A DNA stretch of 64,000 nucleotides. Source: Achromobacter sp. B7. Lineage in GTDB: Bacteria > Pseudomonadota > Gammaproteobacteria > Burkholderiales > Burkholderiaceae_B. The notes beneath the pieces were generated by a model that had not been told where the DNA came from, made no database searches, and saw nothing but the letters and a program-made list of their open reading frames with translations. Both the position numbers and the translations under genes were made by a program. Below, in pieces: positions 20,969-30,334 of this stretch. Position 1 is the first letter of the stretch. Each line of letters begins with the position of its first letter. The stretch covers positions 2,170,001 to 2,234,000 of the forward strand of contig NZ_CP032084.1 in assembly GCF_003600685.1 (NCBI RefSeq). Reading direction: 5' to 3'.

Positions 20969-21245
20969 AGTTATGCCGGCCTCCCGTAATTTGCCACAAA
21001 CGACATCGCCCGCGCCGCTGACGCGCGGACGGCGACCCGGGCTTTCCCGTGGCGCCCGGCCATCGGCAAGAACCGGCAAACCCGGAATGACCGCCTGGCC
21101 GCATCCGAGACAACACGACCACCGCCAATATGGGCTGCCGCACACCTACCGCTACCTTGCACTTTTTATCGTGCCGGGAACGTTGCGCGCGCGTCGGCGC
21201 CTTTTCCGCAACTGGCCGTTCGGCCGCTACTTTACTCCGCACACC

Positions 21246-22679
21246 GTGACTCAGAAGAACTTTATCGCCAATCAATGGGTGGCCTCTGCCACCGGTGAAA
21301 CCATTGCCGTCGTGAACCCGTCCGATGGCAAGCCCTTCGAGGCGATTGCCCGATCCGGCGAGGCGGACGTAGACCGCGCCGTGCAGGCCGCGCGCCAGGC
21401 GTTTGAGGGCGAGTGGGGCCAGATGGCGCCCGCCGTGCGCAGCCGCCTGCTGATGAAGATTGCGTTTGCCCTGCTGGACCGCCAGGAAGAGCTGGCTCAA
21501 CTGGAATCCGCCGATACCGGCAAGCCCATCAAGCAGGCGCGCGCCGACGCCGCCGCGGTGGCGCGTTATTTCGAGTTCTATGCCGGCGCCGTCGACAAGC
21601 TGCATGGCGAGACCATTCCCTACACCCCGGGCTTCACCGTGCTGACCGTGCGCGAAGCGCATGGCGTGACGGGCCACATCGTGCCCTGGAACTACCCGCT
21701 ACAGATCTTTGGCCGCAGCGTTGGCGCGGCGCTGGCCGCCGGCAACGCCTGCGTGGTCAAGCCCGCTGAAGACGCGTGCCTGTCGCTGCTGAAGCTGGCC
21801 GAGATTGCCGCTGAAGTCGGCCTGCCCGCGGGCGCGCTGAACATCGTCACCGGCTACGGCCATGAAGCGGGCGCGGCGCTGTCGGCGCATCCCGGCATCG
21901 ACCATATCTCGTTCACGGGTTCGCCGCAGACCGGCAAGATGGTGGCCCATGCCGCCGCCGATAACCACGTGCCGGTGACGCTGGAACTGGGCGGCAAGTC
22001 GCCCCAGATCGTGTTCGATGACGCCGACCTGGACGCCGCCATGCCGGTGCTGCTGGCAGCCATCATCCAGAACGCCGGCCAGACGTGCTCGGCGGGCAGC
22101 CGCGTATTGATTCAGCGTGGCGTGTACGAAACGGTGCTCAAGCGCCTGTCGGACGCCTTCGCCGCAACCGTTACCGGCCCGGCCGCAAAGGACCTGGACG
22201 TGGGTCCGCTGATCAGCGGCCGCCAGCACGATCGCGTGCGCGGTTTTCTGGCCGAAGCGCAAGCGGAAGGCTTGAAGGTTGCCGCGCGCGGCCAGCTTCA
22301 GGACGGTGCGCCCGAGTCGGGCTACTACCAGCCGCCCGTGCTGTTCCGCGACGTGCCGCCCAACAGCCGCCTGGCGCAGGAAGAAGTGTTTGGCCCGGTG
22401 CTGGCCGCCATGGTGTTCGACACCGAGCAAGAAGCGCTGGAAATCGCCAATGGCACGCTGTACGGCCTGGTGGCGGGCGTGTGGACGCGCGACGGGGCCC
22501 GCCAGATGCGTCTGGCCCGCCAACTGCGCGCCGGCCAGGTCTTCATCAATAACTATGGCGCCGGCGGCGGCGTGGAACTGCCGTTTGGTGGCTCGCGCCA
22601 GTCGGGCTATGGCCGCGAAAAGGGCTTTGAAGCGCTGTACGGCTTCACCACGCTCAAGACCATCGCCATCCGTCATTGA
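21246..22679 (+). CDS. NAD(P)-dependent aldehyde dehydrogenase
   Basis: A 477-residue member of the aldehyde dehydrogenase superfamily, oxidising an aldehyde to its acid in the cytoplasm. Catalytic Cys281 lies in NAGQTCSAGS, the general base Glu247 in LELGGKSPQ, and cofactor segments are VPWNYPL, KPAEDA and FTGSPQTG. C-terminal EEVFGPVL and PFGGSRQSGYGREKG are also present. A GTG at 21246 (protein VTQKNFIANQWV) is taken as start because similarity begins there; no good ribosome site precedes it. The divergent GntR regulator suggests catabolic control. It resembles betaine/aminobutyraldehyde-type enzymes, but the substrate is not fixed. Confidence 0.9.
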   Translation: MTQKNFIANQWVASATGETIAVVNPSDGKPFEAIARSGEADVDRAVQAARQAFEGEWGQMAPAVRSRLLMKIAFALLDRQEELAQLESADTGKPIKQARADAAAVARYFEFYAGAVDKLHGETIPYTPGFTVLTVREAHGVTGHIVPWNYPLQIFGRSVGAALAAGNACVVKPAEDACLSLLKLAEIAAEVGLPAGALNIVTGYGHEAGAALSAHPGIDHISFTGSPQTGKMVAHAAADNHVPVTLELGGKSPQIVFDDADLDAAMPVLLAAIIQNAGQTCSAGSRVLIQRGVYETVLKRLSDAFAATVTGPAAKDLDVGPLISGRQHDRVRGFLAEAQAEGLKVAARGQLQDGAPESGYYQPPVLFRDVPPNSRLAQEEVFGPVLAAMVFDTEQEALEIANGTLYGLVAGVWTRDGARQMRLARQLRAGQVFINNYGAGGGVELPFGGSRQSGYGREKGFEALYGFTTLKTIAIRH

Positions 22680-22791
22680 TGGCTGGCGGGTGACGCCAGT
22701 TACCCGCATGCGGCGCGGCGGTCCGGAGCAAAATATCGGTTAACGTTGATGTTTTGCTTCTGGGGCCCGCCGCCCCGTATTCAGGATCAGT

Positions 22792-23496
22792 ATGTTCACC
22801 GGTATTGTTCAAGGCACCGCGACGATCGCAAAGATCGCGGACCGCGAAGGCCTGCGCACCTTCACGCTGGATTTCCCCCCTGGTTTCTGTGTAGACCTGG
22901 CCATCGGCGCCAGCGTATCGACGGACGGCGTCTGCCTGACCGTCACTGAACTGCTGTCCGACAACCAGGCCACGTTCGACGTGATGCTGCAAAGCCTGGC
23001 CATCACCACGCTGGGCAGCTACGCCGAAGGCGACCGCGCCAACGTCGAGCGCGCTGCCAAGGACGGGGCCGAGATCGGCGGGCATCCGCTGTCGGGGCAC
23101 GTCGATTTCACGTCTGAAGTCATCATGGTGAAGTCGTCCGACACCAATCGCCTGATGCGTTTCAGCATTCCCGAAGCTTTCCGCAAATACGTGTTCGCCA
23201 AGGGCTATATCGCCATCAACGGCGCCAGCCTGACTGTGTCGGACGTGAACCGCGCCGAAGGCTGGTTTGAAGTGTGGCTGATTCCCGAAACGCGCCGCAT
23301 GACGGTGTTCGAAGACAAGCAGGTGGGCGCCTTCGTCAACATTGAAATCGAGCGCAGCACGCAGGTCATGGTCGATACCGTGCGCGAAACGGTGCAGGAA
23401 AGCCTGGGCAAGCTGCAACCGCTGCTGGAAGCCATCCTGAAGGAAAAGGGGCTGACACTTGAAGACTTTGTCAGCCCGGGGGCCAAGCTGAAATAA
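22792..23496 (+). CDS. ribE: Riboflavin synthase, alpha chain
   Basis: A 234-residue protein made of two lumazine-binding repeats, which dismutates 6,7-dimethyl-8-ribityllumazine to riboflavin. The first repeat has MFTGIVQGTATI, VSTDGVCLTVTEL and ERAAKDGAEIGGHPLSGHVD. The second has FRKYVFAKGYIAINGASLTVSDV and LIPETRRMTVFEDKQVGAFVNIEIE. This pattern follows E. coli RibC. A 25-residue C-terminal extension is additional to that enzyme. The gene stands alone, away from other rib genes, and has no FMN riboswitch, so it could be a second copy of a main rib operon gene elsewhere. Confidence 0.85.
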   Translation: MFTGIVQGTATIAKIADREGLRTFTLDFPPGFCVDLAIGASVSTDGVCLTVTELLSDNQATFDVMLQSLAITTLGSYAEGDRANVERAAKDGAEIGGHPLSGHVDFTSEVIMVKSSDTNRLMRFSIPEAFRKYVFAKGYIAINGASLTVSDVNRAEGWFEVWLIPETRRMTVFEDKQVGAFVNIEIERSTQVMVDTVRETVQESLGKLQPLLEAILKEKGLTLEDFVSPGAKLK

Positions 23497-23498
23497 CG

Positions 23499-23522
23499 CG
23501 TCCGGGGCGCGTACCCCGGACG
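23499..23522. terminator. Hairpin between convergent ribE and M81 genes
   Basis: Perfect 9-bp stem CGTCCGGGG / CCCCGGACG with a six-base loop directly after the ribE stop codon, followed by GTTTATC. The T-run is weak, but the position between convergent genes fits a shared terminator. Confidence 0.55.
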
Positions 23523-23537
23523 GTTTATCCCCCAGCG

Positions 23538-25031
23538 TTATTGCCCGAAGGGCCGTCCCTCGGGGCGTACGCGCATACCCGGTTGCAAGCGCGTCCAAGG
23601 CAGGTCGGCCGGGTCGGCCTGCATCGGGCCGGGCGCCTTGGCCACCAGCACGTCGTGCGCAATCGGCTGGAAGTCGGCGCGAAAGTGCACCGAGCTTTTC
23701 ACGACCAATATCCCCATTTCCTCAGGCTGCACACCGCCCACGCGGAACAGGTTGCGGTCCAGCATCTGCGCCTTGCTGGCGCTGACCACCACGCGCACGC
23801 CGCCGATACGCAAGCCCGCCACGGCGCCCAGGTCCACGTCCATGCCGTGCATCATCGGGCCATCAAAACGAAGCTTGCCGGGCGACAGCGTTTCCACGAC
23901 AAAGTCCCCCGTAAACGGGGAATCGCCCGCAACGCCGGACTGCCCGCCCAGGCTTAACGTGACGGTCTGGCCGATGCCGGCGGCGGTGGCGGCGCGCACG
24001 GCGTCCGGGTCGTACAGCAGGCCCAGCGCGGCGTTCTGCGCGTCCGCCTCGACCAGCGCGCGCAGCATGCCGGTGGTATTGGCGTCGCCGCCCGCGCCGG
24101 GGTTGTCCTGCGTATCCGCGATCACGATGGGGCGAGACGCGCCCGCGGCCAGATCCTGGGCGCGCCGCACGGCATCGGCCGGTTCCAGGAAGTCGGGCGA
24201 CCATTGCGGTTCCAGCTCAAGCACCTGCCGGTATAGCGTTTCAGTGACGTGTTCCACGGCCGCCGCGTCGGTGCCGTACGCCCACACAACGGGGCCGCAT
24301 TCCGGAAAGTCCGCTGCCGGAAAACCCGGCGCGAACGATATCGATGTGACGCCCGCCGTTTGCTCCAGGTGCGCCAGCGCGTCGTACACGCCTTTGGACG
24401 GTTGCAGCATGGTGCACATGCCGTTGATCGGGATCAGGAAGGGCAGGCGGCGCACGTGCATCGTCCAGTGGTCGCCCGCCGCAATGCGCGCCAGCAAGAG
24501 GCGGGCCGCGTGTTCGCCCGTGTCGGCCATGTCCACGTGCGGATAGGTGCGAAAGGCGACCAGCGCATCGGCCTGTTGCAGCATCTGCGCGGTGACGTTG
24601 GCGTGCAGGTCCAGGCTGGCGACCACGGGCACGGCGGGGCCGACAATCTGGCGCAGGCGCGCCAGCAGTTCGCCTTCGCCGTCGTCCAGGTGTTCGGTCA
24701 CCATCGCGCCGTGCAGGTCCAGGTAGACGGCGTCGTAGGGGCGGGCGCGCGCGGCGTCCAGGATTTCGCCGGCGATGCGTTCGAAGGCGTCACGCGTCAC
24801 GTGCGCGGATGGGCTGGCGCCGGCCCAGATCACCGGATGCACGGTGTGCCCGGCCGCCTGGATGGCGTTGATGAAGCCGCCGGCGGGAATGTTGACCGAA
24901 CGCAGCGCCAGCATGTCCTGGCCGCGCACCATCGCGGGAAAGCCTTCGCCGCGGACAAAGTTGTCATACCCGGCCTTGGATGGCGCAAAGGTATTGGTCT
25001 CGTGCTGGAATCCAGCCACCAGGATGTGCAT
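23538..25031 (-). CDS. M81 family metallopeptidase (MlrC-like)
   Basis: A 497-residue protein of the M81/DUF1485 family, whose best-known member MlrC degrades linearised microcystin. Landmarks: AGFQHETNTFAPSKAGYDNF near the N-terminus, YLDLHGAMVTEHLDDGEGELL, VASLDLHANVT, DTQDNPGAGGDANTTGMLRALVE and KSSVHFRADFQPIA near the C-terminus. Conserved His/Asp residues are the likely zinc ligands. AGAGGA before the ATG at 25031 fixes the start; an upstream GTG-type reading to 25187 is not needed. Most bacterial members are probably amide hydrolases of unknown substrate; microcystin itself is unlikely here. Confidence 0.88.
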   Translation of the reverse strand: MHILVAGFQHETNTFAPSKAGYDNFVRGEGFPAMVRGQDMLALRSVNIPAGGFINAIQAAGHTVHPVIWAGASPSAHVTRDAFERIAGEILDAARARPYDAVYLDLHGAMVTEHLDDGEGELLARLRQIVGPAVPVVASLDLHANVTAQMLQQADALVAFRTYPHVDMADTGEHAARLLLARIAAGDHWTMHVRRLPFLIPINGMCTMLQPSKGVYDALAHLEQTAGVTSISFAPGFPAADFPECGPVVWAYGTDAAAVEHVTETLYRQVLELEPQWSPDFLEPADAVRRAQDLAAGASRPIVIADTQDNPGAGGDANTTGMLRALVEADAQNAALGLLYDPDAVRAATAAGIGQTVTLSLGGQSGVAGDSPFTGDFVVETLSPGKLRFDGPMMHGMDVDLGAVAGLRIGGVRVVVSASKAQMLDRNLFRVGGVQPEEMGILVVKSSVHFRADFQPIAHDVLVAKAPGPMQADPADLPWTRLQPGMRVRPEGRPFGQ

Positions 25032-25350
25032 GTTTTTTCCTCTTGGATTTTTGAATGTGTGTCGTGGTCTTGCGGCGTAGCCGTTGCCGACGGGACGATT
25101 ATTGGAGACGTACCAGGGTTTGGCAATAGCGCAAAACCGGGCCGCGCCGCCCGGGGGGGCTGGCCGCCGGGCCAGACCGGCGTGCAAGGTGTTTTTAGAA
25201 AGTCTTGATATTCAAATGCAGCAATGGCAATGCTTTCCAGGCAAAAATGGCTGGAAAGCCGCATGAACGTTCAAGAAATTTCTGAAATTCCCATAAGACG
25301 GTCGTTTCGAGGCGAATCGGAATACAATGGCGACACTTTCGGAGGTTCTT
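25032..25350. other. Divergent intergenic region, M81 gene / speG
   Basis: No gene supported. It contains a 9-bp inverted repeat GCTTTCCAG-N10-CTGGAAAGC at 25232-25259 (hairpin or operator) and a TACAAT hexamer at 25323-25328 that could be the -10 of speG, without a good -35. Confidence 0.5.
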
Positions 25351-25935
25351 ATGTCGGTCATATCCGATATCAAAATTCGCCCCCTAGAGCGCGGCGATCT
25401 GCACTTTGTGCACAAGATCAACAACAACGACGTCATCATGCGGTACTGGTTCGAAGAGCCCTACGAGGCCTATGACGAACTGGTCGCACTCTATGACCGC
25501 CACCTGCACGATCAAAACGAACGGCGCTTCATCATCGAGCACGATACCGGGCAGCCCGCCGGCCTGGTCGAACTGGTTGAAATCGACTACATCCACCGCC
25601 GTGCCGAATTCCAGATCATCATTGCGCCCAGCTACCAGGGCCGGGGTTACGCCAAGGCGGCCACTCGCATCGCCGTGGGCTATGCGTTTCGCGTGCTGAA
25701 CATGCACAAGGTTTATCTGGTGGTCGACAAGGACAATACCGCTGCCGTGCACGTCTACGAACGCTGCGGTTTCCAGATCGAAGGGCTGATGAAAGAAGAG
25801 TTCTTTTCCAACGGCGCCTATCGCGACGCCTACCGTATGGCGCTGCTGCAACACGAACACCTGCGCGACGTCGGCCCCGGTGCACCCGATGCACCGGTGC
25901 TGCGCGACTGGCCGCAGGAAGAGCAGACGGGCTAA
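25351..25935 (+). CDS. speG: Spermidine N1-acetyltransferase
   Basis: A 194-residue GNAT-fold acetyltransferase that inactivates excess spermidine or spermine with acetyl-CoA. Typical segments: [52 protein letters not shown] (positions about 31-62), the acetyl-CoA loop [22 protein letters not shown], and the C-terminal [31 protein letters not shown] at 25341-25345 selects the ATG at 25351 over the one at 25327. The last 25 residues (Pro/Gly-rich) go beyond the E. coli protein. Confidence 0.92.
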   Translation: MSVISDIKIRPLERGDLHFVHKINNNDVIMRYWFEEPYEAYDELVALYDRHLHDQNERRFIIEHDTGQPAGLVELVEIDYIHRRAEFQIIIAPSYQGRGYAKAATRIAVGYAFRVLNMHKVYLVVDKDNTAAVHVYERCGFQIEGLMKEEFFSNGAYRDAYRMALLQHEHLRDVGPGAPDAPVLRDWPQEEQTG

Positions 25936-25998
25936 GCAAGCCCGTCCCGCCAACGCGTCACTGCATCACTGCGTCACTGCATCACTGCCGCGCCCGCA

Positions 25999-28470
25999 TC
26001 ACTGCGCCGCGCGCAGCAGGCGCAGGCCGTTGGCCACCACCAGCAGGCTGGCGCCCACATCGGCGAACACGGCCATCCACAGCGTGGCGTTGCCCGTCAT
26101 GGCCAGCGCCAGGAACACCACCTTGATACCCAGCGCCAGCACGATGTTCTGGATCAGCACGCGGTGGGTGGCGCGTGACAGGCGCAAAAATGTTCCGATC
26201 TTGCGCAGGTCATCGTCCATCAGGGCGACGTCCGCCGTTTCAATTGCCGTTCCCGTGCCGGCCGCGCCCATCGCAAAACCGATGTCGGCGCGCGCCAGTG
26301 CGGGGGCATCGTTGATGCCGTCGCCCACCATGCCCACCTTGCCGGCGCTTGCCTCGTTGGCCGCCAGCTTGCTTTCGATGGCGGTCAGCTTGTCTTCCGG
26401 CAACTGATCTCCCCGCGCTTCGTCTATGCCCACCTGCTGCGCGATGGCTTGCGCGGTGGGCGTGTTGTCGCCGGTCAGCATCAGCGTGCGCACCCCCAGC
26501 GCGTGCAGGTCGGCGATGGCCTCGGCGCTGCTGGATTTGACCGTGTCGGCCACAGCGGCCAGCGCCAGCACGCGCTGCCCGTCGGTCAATGCGATGGCGC
26601 TTTTGCCCTGGCGTTCCAATTCGTCCATGCGGGCTTCCAGCTTGGGGCTGGACACGCCCGCGTCGCGCATCAGGCGGCGGTTGCCCAATTGGAAGGTCAC
26701 GCCATCGATCCGCGCGCTGACGCCACGGCCGGGCAGGGCGGTGAAGGCGTCCACGTCCAGCAGCGTCTTGCCGGCCTCGCGTGCCGCGTTCGCCACGGCC
26801 AGCGACACGGGGTGGTCCGAGCGCGCCGCCAGGCTGGCCGCGATCAACGTGGCGGGGTGGCGGGTGGCGTCGGACACGTCCCAGTCTTGCAGGTCGGTCT
26901 GCACCGGTTTGCCGTGGGTCAGCGTGCCGGTCTTGTCCAGCGCCAGCCACTTCAGGTTGCGGCCTTCTTCCAGATACACGCCACCCTTGATCAGGATGCC
27001 CCGGCGCGAGGCCGCCGTCAGGCCGCTGACGATGCTGACCGGCGTCGAAATCACCAAGGCGCAGGGGCAGGCAATGATCAGCAGCGCCAATGCGCGGTAG
27101 ATCGCGTCAAACCAAGGTTGGCCCCACAGCAGCGGGGGCACGGTTGCCACCAGCAGCGCCACCGCCACCACGGCGGGCGTGTAGATGCGCGAGAAGCGGT
27201 CGATGAAGCGTTGCGTGGGGGCGCGAGCGCCTTGCGCTTGCTCGACGGCATGGATGATGCGGGCCAGCGTGGTGTTGCCGGCTGCGGCGGTGACGCGGTA
27301 TTCGAACGAGCCCGCGGCGTTCACGGTGGCTGCGTAGACGGGGTCGTCCTGCGCCTTTTCCACGGGCAGGCTTTCACCGGTGATCGGCGATTGGTCCACG
27401 GTGGAACGGCCGCTGACGATGATGCCGTCGGCCGCAATGCGTTCGCCGGGGCGTACGCGCACCACATCGCCCACGCTCAGTTGCGCTGCCGGCACCTCAA
27501 GCCAGCCGCCATCGGCCTGACGCACGGTGGCGGTTTCGGGCGCCAGGTCCAGCAGGCCGCGCACGGCGTTGCGGGCGCGGTCCAGCGAACGGGCTTCGAT
27601 CAGCTCGGCCACGTTGAACAGGAACATCACCATGGCGGCTTCGGGCCACTGGCCGATCAGCACCGCGCCGGTCACGGCGATGCTCATCAGCGCGTTGATG
27701 TTCAAGTTGCCGTTGCGCACGGCGATCCAGCCCTTGCGGTAAGTGGTGACGCCGCAAGCCAGGATGGCTGCCACGGCCAGCGCGGCCGTGACGCCCCAGT
27801 GCCAGCCCGCGAAATGCGAAAACTCGGACAGCCCGGCCAGCACGCCGGCCCCGCCGATCAGCCACCAGTTCACGCGGCTGGCGGCGGCGGGGGTGCCCGC
27901 GGCGCCGTCCGCCAGGGGTTCCGGCGTCATGTCCAGCGACTTGATGGCCGCGATGACCCGGTCCAGCGCGCCCTCGGCGTGCACCACCGTCAGCACCCGT
28001 TGCATCAGGTTGAAGTCCAGCGCGTGCACGACGTCCAGGCCGTCGAGCTTTTTGCGGATCAGGGTTTCTTCGGTGGGGCAGTCCATCTGCCCGATGCGCA
28101 ACCGCGCCAGCGCCTGGCCGGGGCCGGCCGTAAGCGTCGCCGCGCCGCTGGCCGACGCCGTAAATGCTTGCCCGCCATGGTCATGGCCGCAGCAGGCGGT
28201 GGGGGCGGGGGCGTGATTGTGCTCATGGCCGTGGCTGTGATCGTGATCGTGCCCGTGCTTGTCCGAGCCATGGCTATGGCGCTGGCTGTGATCGTGCCCG
28301 CCCGTGCCATGGCTATGGTCATGGCCGCCCTGACCGCGGTCGTGGGCGGCGTGGTCATGCGTGGCGTGGTCGTGCTCGTGGTCCCCGTGGGCGTGGTCAT
28401 GCCCGCTGCAGCAGGCGTCGGCCTGCCCGCCAGCGCGGTGATCGTGCGATTTGGTCGGAGGAAAAGCCAT
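25999..28470 (-). CDS. cadA: Cd/Zn/Pb-translocating P1B-type ATPase
   Basis: An 823-residue metal export ATPase in the inner membrane. Residues 1 to about 100 are extremely His-rich, with Asp and Gly, and likely bind metal. A metal-binding domain follows with MDCPTEE in place of the usual two-cysteine CxxC motif. Catalytic parts are complete: [12 protein letters not shown] (actuator), [12 protein letters not shown] (metal path), the phosphorylation loop LDKTGTLT, and [20 protein letters not shown]. The divergent cadR with a MerR-type promoter fits Cd(II), Zn(II) and Pb(II) export. ATG at 28470 is the start; an in-frame codon at 28509 would enter the promoter. Confidence 0.93.
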   Translation of the reverse strand: MAFPPTKSHDHRAGGQADACCSGHDHAHGDHEHDHATHDHAAHDRGQGGHDHSHGTGGHDHSQRHSHGSDKHGHDHDHSHGHEHNHAPAPTACCGHDHGGQAFTASASGAATLTAGPGQALARLRIGQMDCPTEETLIRKKLDGLDVVHALDFNLMQRVLTVVHAEGALDRVIAAIKSLDMTPEPLADGAAGTPAAASRVNWWLIGGAGVLAGLSEFSHFAGWHWGVTAALAVAAILACGVTTYRKGWIAVRNGNLNINALMSIAVTGAVLIGQWPEAAMVMFLFNVAELIEARSLDRARNAVRGLLDLAPETATVRQADGGWLEVPAAQLSVGDVVRVRPGERIAADGIIVSGRSTVDQSPITGESLPVEKAQDDPVYAATVNAAGSFEYRVTAAAGNTTLARIIHAVEQAQGARAPTQRFIDRFSRIYTPAVVAVALLVATVPPLLWGQPWFDAIYRALALLIIACPCALVISTPVSIVSGLTAASRRGILIKGGVYLEEGRNLKWLALDKTGTLTHGKPVQTDLQDWDVSDATRHPATLIAASLAARSDHPVSLAVANAAREAGKTLLDVDAFTALPGRGVSARIDGVTFQLGNRRLMRDAGVSSPKLEARMDELERQGKSAIALTDGQRVLALAAVADTVKSSSAEAIADLHALGVRTLMLTGDNTPTAQAIAQQVGIDEARGDQLPEDKLTAIESKLAANEASAGKVGMVGDGINDAPALARADIGFAMGAAGTGTAIETADVALMDDDLRKIGTFLRLSRATHRVLIQNIVLALGIKVVFLALAMTGNATLWMAVFADVGASLLVVANGLRLLRAAQ

Positions 28471-28500
28471 CTTCTGCGCCTTGTTGAAACGGATGACGCC

Positions 28501-28531
28501 ATTGCACACCTTGGAGTTACTATAGGGTCAA
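28501..28531 (-). promoter_or_regulatory. CadR-controlled promoter of cadA
   Basis: On the minus strand TTGACC (-35, 28526-28531) and TGCAAT (-10, 28501-28506) are 19 bases apart, the over-long spacing typical of MerR-family promoters. The spacer is filled by an imperfect inverted repeat (28508-28528; outer ACCT...AGGGT, centre AGTTACT), the CadR operator. The promoter fires toward cadA, whose ATG is about 24 bases beyond the likely transcription start. Confidence 0.88.
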
Positions 28532-28569
28532 GCCCAAAATTTCACTCGGAATGCGTTCCAGGAGGCGTG

Positions 28570-29004
28570 ATGCGAATCGGCGAATTGGCGACGGCGGCCG
28601 GCACTACGGTCGAAACCGTGCGTTATTACGAAAAAGAAGGCCTGCTGCCCGCGCCCGACCGCGGGCTTAACAATTACCGCAGTTACGGCCAGGCCCATTT
28701 GGAACGTCTGCGCCTGATCCGCAATTGCCGGGCGCTGGACATGACGCAGGACGAAATCCGCGCGATCCTGTCCCTGGCCGACAACCACCAGAAGGGTTGT
28801 GGCCCTATTAATGAGCTGTTCGACGAACACATCTCGCATGTGGATGAACGCATCGCCGAGCTTCTGCAACTGAAAGCCCAACTGACCGAATTGCGCCAGC
28901 GTTGCCTGTCTGCGCGCCCGGATACGGACGATTGCGGCATCCTGCACGGCTTGTCCGAAATGCAGGTGGAAGAGCGCCAGGAACGGCATACGCATCTCGG
29001 GTGA
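28570..29004 (+). CDS. cadR: MerR-family Cd/Pb-responsive activator
   Basis: A 144-residue MerR-type regulator that twists the 19-bp-spacer cadA promoter into an active form when metal binds. The N-terminal helix-turn-helix reads MRIGELATAAGTTVETVRYYEKEG. Cys77 and Cys112 fall exactly on the CadR/PbrR metal-ligand positions, and a third Cys at 122 corresponds to the C-terminal loop ligand. AGGAGG at 28560-28565 precedes the ATG by four bases (a GTG at 28567 is possible). Divergent from cadA. Confidence 0.93.
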   Translation: MRIGELATAAGTTVETVRYYEKEGLLPAPDRGLNNYRSYGQAHLERLRLIRNCRALDMTQDEIRAILSLADNHQKGCGPINELFDEHISHVDERIAELLQLKAQLTELRQRCLSARPDTDDCGILHGLSEMQVEERQERHTHLG

Positions 29005-29128
29005 ATCCCCGGCCTGACCGCCACCCATTCACGCCGATGCCCTTGCCGCCGGTCAGGGGATACCCCTATCGGCCGGACGGCATCGCTTAATATGAGAATC
29101 TGTCTTTTTTACAAAAGCGCCCGACTCA

Positions 29129-29725
29129 ATGACTGCCACCACCCCCACCGCCACCCCGCTGCACGCGCTGACCTCGCGCCGTTCCTTCAAGTTCCTACGC
29201 GCGCCGGCTCCCAAGCCGGACGAGCTGGAACAGATCCTGCAAGCCGCCATGTCGGCGCCCGATCACGGTGCGTTGCGCCCGTGGCGCTTTGTCGTGATTC
29301 AAGGCGAGGCCATCGGCAAGCTGGCGGACGTAGCGCTGGATGCCGTCAAGCGCAGCGGCGACCCGCGCATGACGCCCGAGAAAGAAAAGTCGGTGCGCGA
29401 ATGGATGGCCAGCGTGCCGCTGTTTATCGGCGTGGCGCAGAAAATCGCCCACGGCAACACCAAGATCCCCGAACACGAACAATTGCTGGCCACCGGCTGC
29501 GCGGTGATGAACATCCTGAACGCCACGCACATGCTGGGCTACGCCGCGTTCTGGAGCACCGGCGTGGGCACCTACGTTGAAGACGTGCAGAACGCCCTGG
29601 GGCTGGATTCGCTGGACTACCGCTTCCTGGGTTACCTGGCCATCGGCACGCCGGGTTGCGCCGTGCCGCCGGCCAACCGCCCGGACTTCCGCGAGTTCGT
29701 CTCGGAGTGGACCGGGCCCGTCTAA
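29129..29725 (+). CDS. Nitroreductase-family flavoprotein, YdjA-like
   Basis: A 198-residue FMN-dependent nitroreductase-fold protein. It has the short YdjA form: LTSRRSFKFLRAPAPKPDELEQILQAAMSAPDHGALRPWRFVVIQ at about residues 15-59, MNILNATHMLGYAAFWSTG in the middle, and FLGYLAIGTPGCAVPPANRPD near the end. These enzymes reduce nitro or quinone-like compounds with NAD(P)H; a true substrate is rarely known. It stands alone between cadR and the iron cassette, and its transcript probably ends in the palindromic hairpin at 29766-29814. Confidence 0.88.
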   Translation: MTATTPTATPLHALTSRRSFKFLRAPAPKPDELEQILQAAMSAPDHGALRPWRFVVIQGEAIGKLADVALDAVKRSGDPRMTPEKEKSVREWMASVPLFIGVAQKIAHGNTKIPEHEQLLATGCAVMNILNATHMLGYAAFWSTGVGTYVEDVQNALGLDSLDYRFLGYLAIGTPGCAVPPANRPDFREFVSEWTGPV

Positions 29726-29765
29726 GGGCGGGTTGTTTGGCCAGGCGCCCCACGGGGCGCTTGCG

Positions 29766-29814
29766 CGCCAGGCAATAAATAACAATAATTCTTATTGTTA
29801 TTTATTGCCTGGCG
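29766..29814. promoter_or_regulatory. 23-bp-arm palindrome: terminator hairpin plus Fur-box-like site before fecI
   Basis: A perfect inverted repeat: two 23-base arms around a TTC loop. The outer arm is CGCCAGGC/GCCTGGCG. The AT-rich core has AACAATAA and TTATTGTT facing each other, resembling the A/T pattern of the Fur consensus (GATAATGATAATCATTATC). A TTTTT run follows on the plus strand (29815-29819). The ATG of the sigma factor starts at 29822, so no separate Shine-Dalgarno is possible. It can end the nitroreductase transcript and, as a Fur site, control the sigma gene by iron. Confidence 0.6.
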
Positions 29815-29821
29815 TTTTTCC

Positions 29822-30334
29822 ATGTCCTCCACCGCGCGGCCCTCGGAGCATTCTCCTACCGAGTTGTATCAAGCGCATCACTCCTGGCTGCAAGAGTGGC
29901 TTCGGCGCAGGCTGGGATGCCGCCATGATGCCGCCGATCTGGCGCACGATACTTTCGTGCGAGTGTTGGCTGGCCGGCATACCGACACCATCCGCGAACC
30001 TCGCGCCTTCCTGACCACGCTGGCCCAGCGCACGCTGTTCAGTTTTTGGCGTCGCCGCGAACTGGAACGCGCGTATCTGGATAGCCTGAGCGCCATGCCG
30101 CAAGCCAGCGCACCCAGCGAAGAATCCCGCGCCCAGGTGATCGACGCGTTGATGCACATCGACCGCGCATTGCAACGCCTGCCGCCCAAGGCGCGCCAGG
30201 CCTTCCTGTACAGCCAGCTTGATGAACTGAGCTATAGCGAGATCGCAGCGCGCATCGGCACGTCGGTGATGACGGTGCGCCGCTATATGAAGCAGGCCAT
30301 CACGCTGTGCGTGACGGTGCGTCTGTCTGCATGA
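29822..30334 (+). CDS. ECF sigma factor, FecI-like
   Basis: A 170-residue extracytoplasmic-function sigma factor of the iron-starvation type. Region 2 is seen in HHSWLQEWLRRRLGCRHDAADLAHDTFVRVL and region 4 in LPPKARQAFLYSQLDELSYSEIAARIGTSVMTVRRYMKQAI (about 122-162). It directs RNA polymerase to the receptor gene when released by the FecR-like partner. The ATG at 29822 is eight bases past the palindrome, with no ribosome site; translation may rely on a leaderless or very short leader transcript. Its stop codon overlaps the FecR start (ATGA). Confidence 0.9.
   Translation: MSSTARPSEHSPTELYQAHHSWLQEWLRRRLGCRHDAADLAHDTFVRVLAGRHTDTIREPRAFLTTLAQRTLFSFWRRRELERAYLDSLSAMPQASAPSEESRAQVIDALMHIDRALQRLPPKARQAFLYSQLDELSYSEIAARIGTSVMTVRRYMKQAITLCVTVRLSA

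Noticed and set aside
20973..21245. N-terminal extension of the aldehyde dehydrogenase
   Set aside because: The 91 extra residues have no similarity to the family and cover the intergenic regulatory region.
22680..22791. FMN riboswitch before riboflavin synthase
   Set aside because: None of the conserved RFN-element blocks can be found; the leader is too short.
26449..28569. Long plus-strand frame joined in front of cadR
   Set aside because: The part before 28570 is antisense to cadA; a strong ribosome site and family start place the cadR start at 28570.
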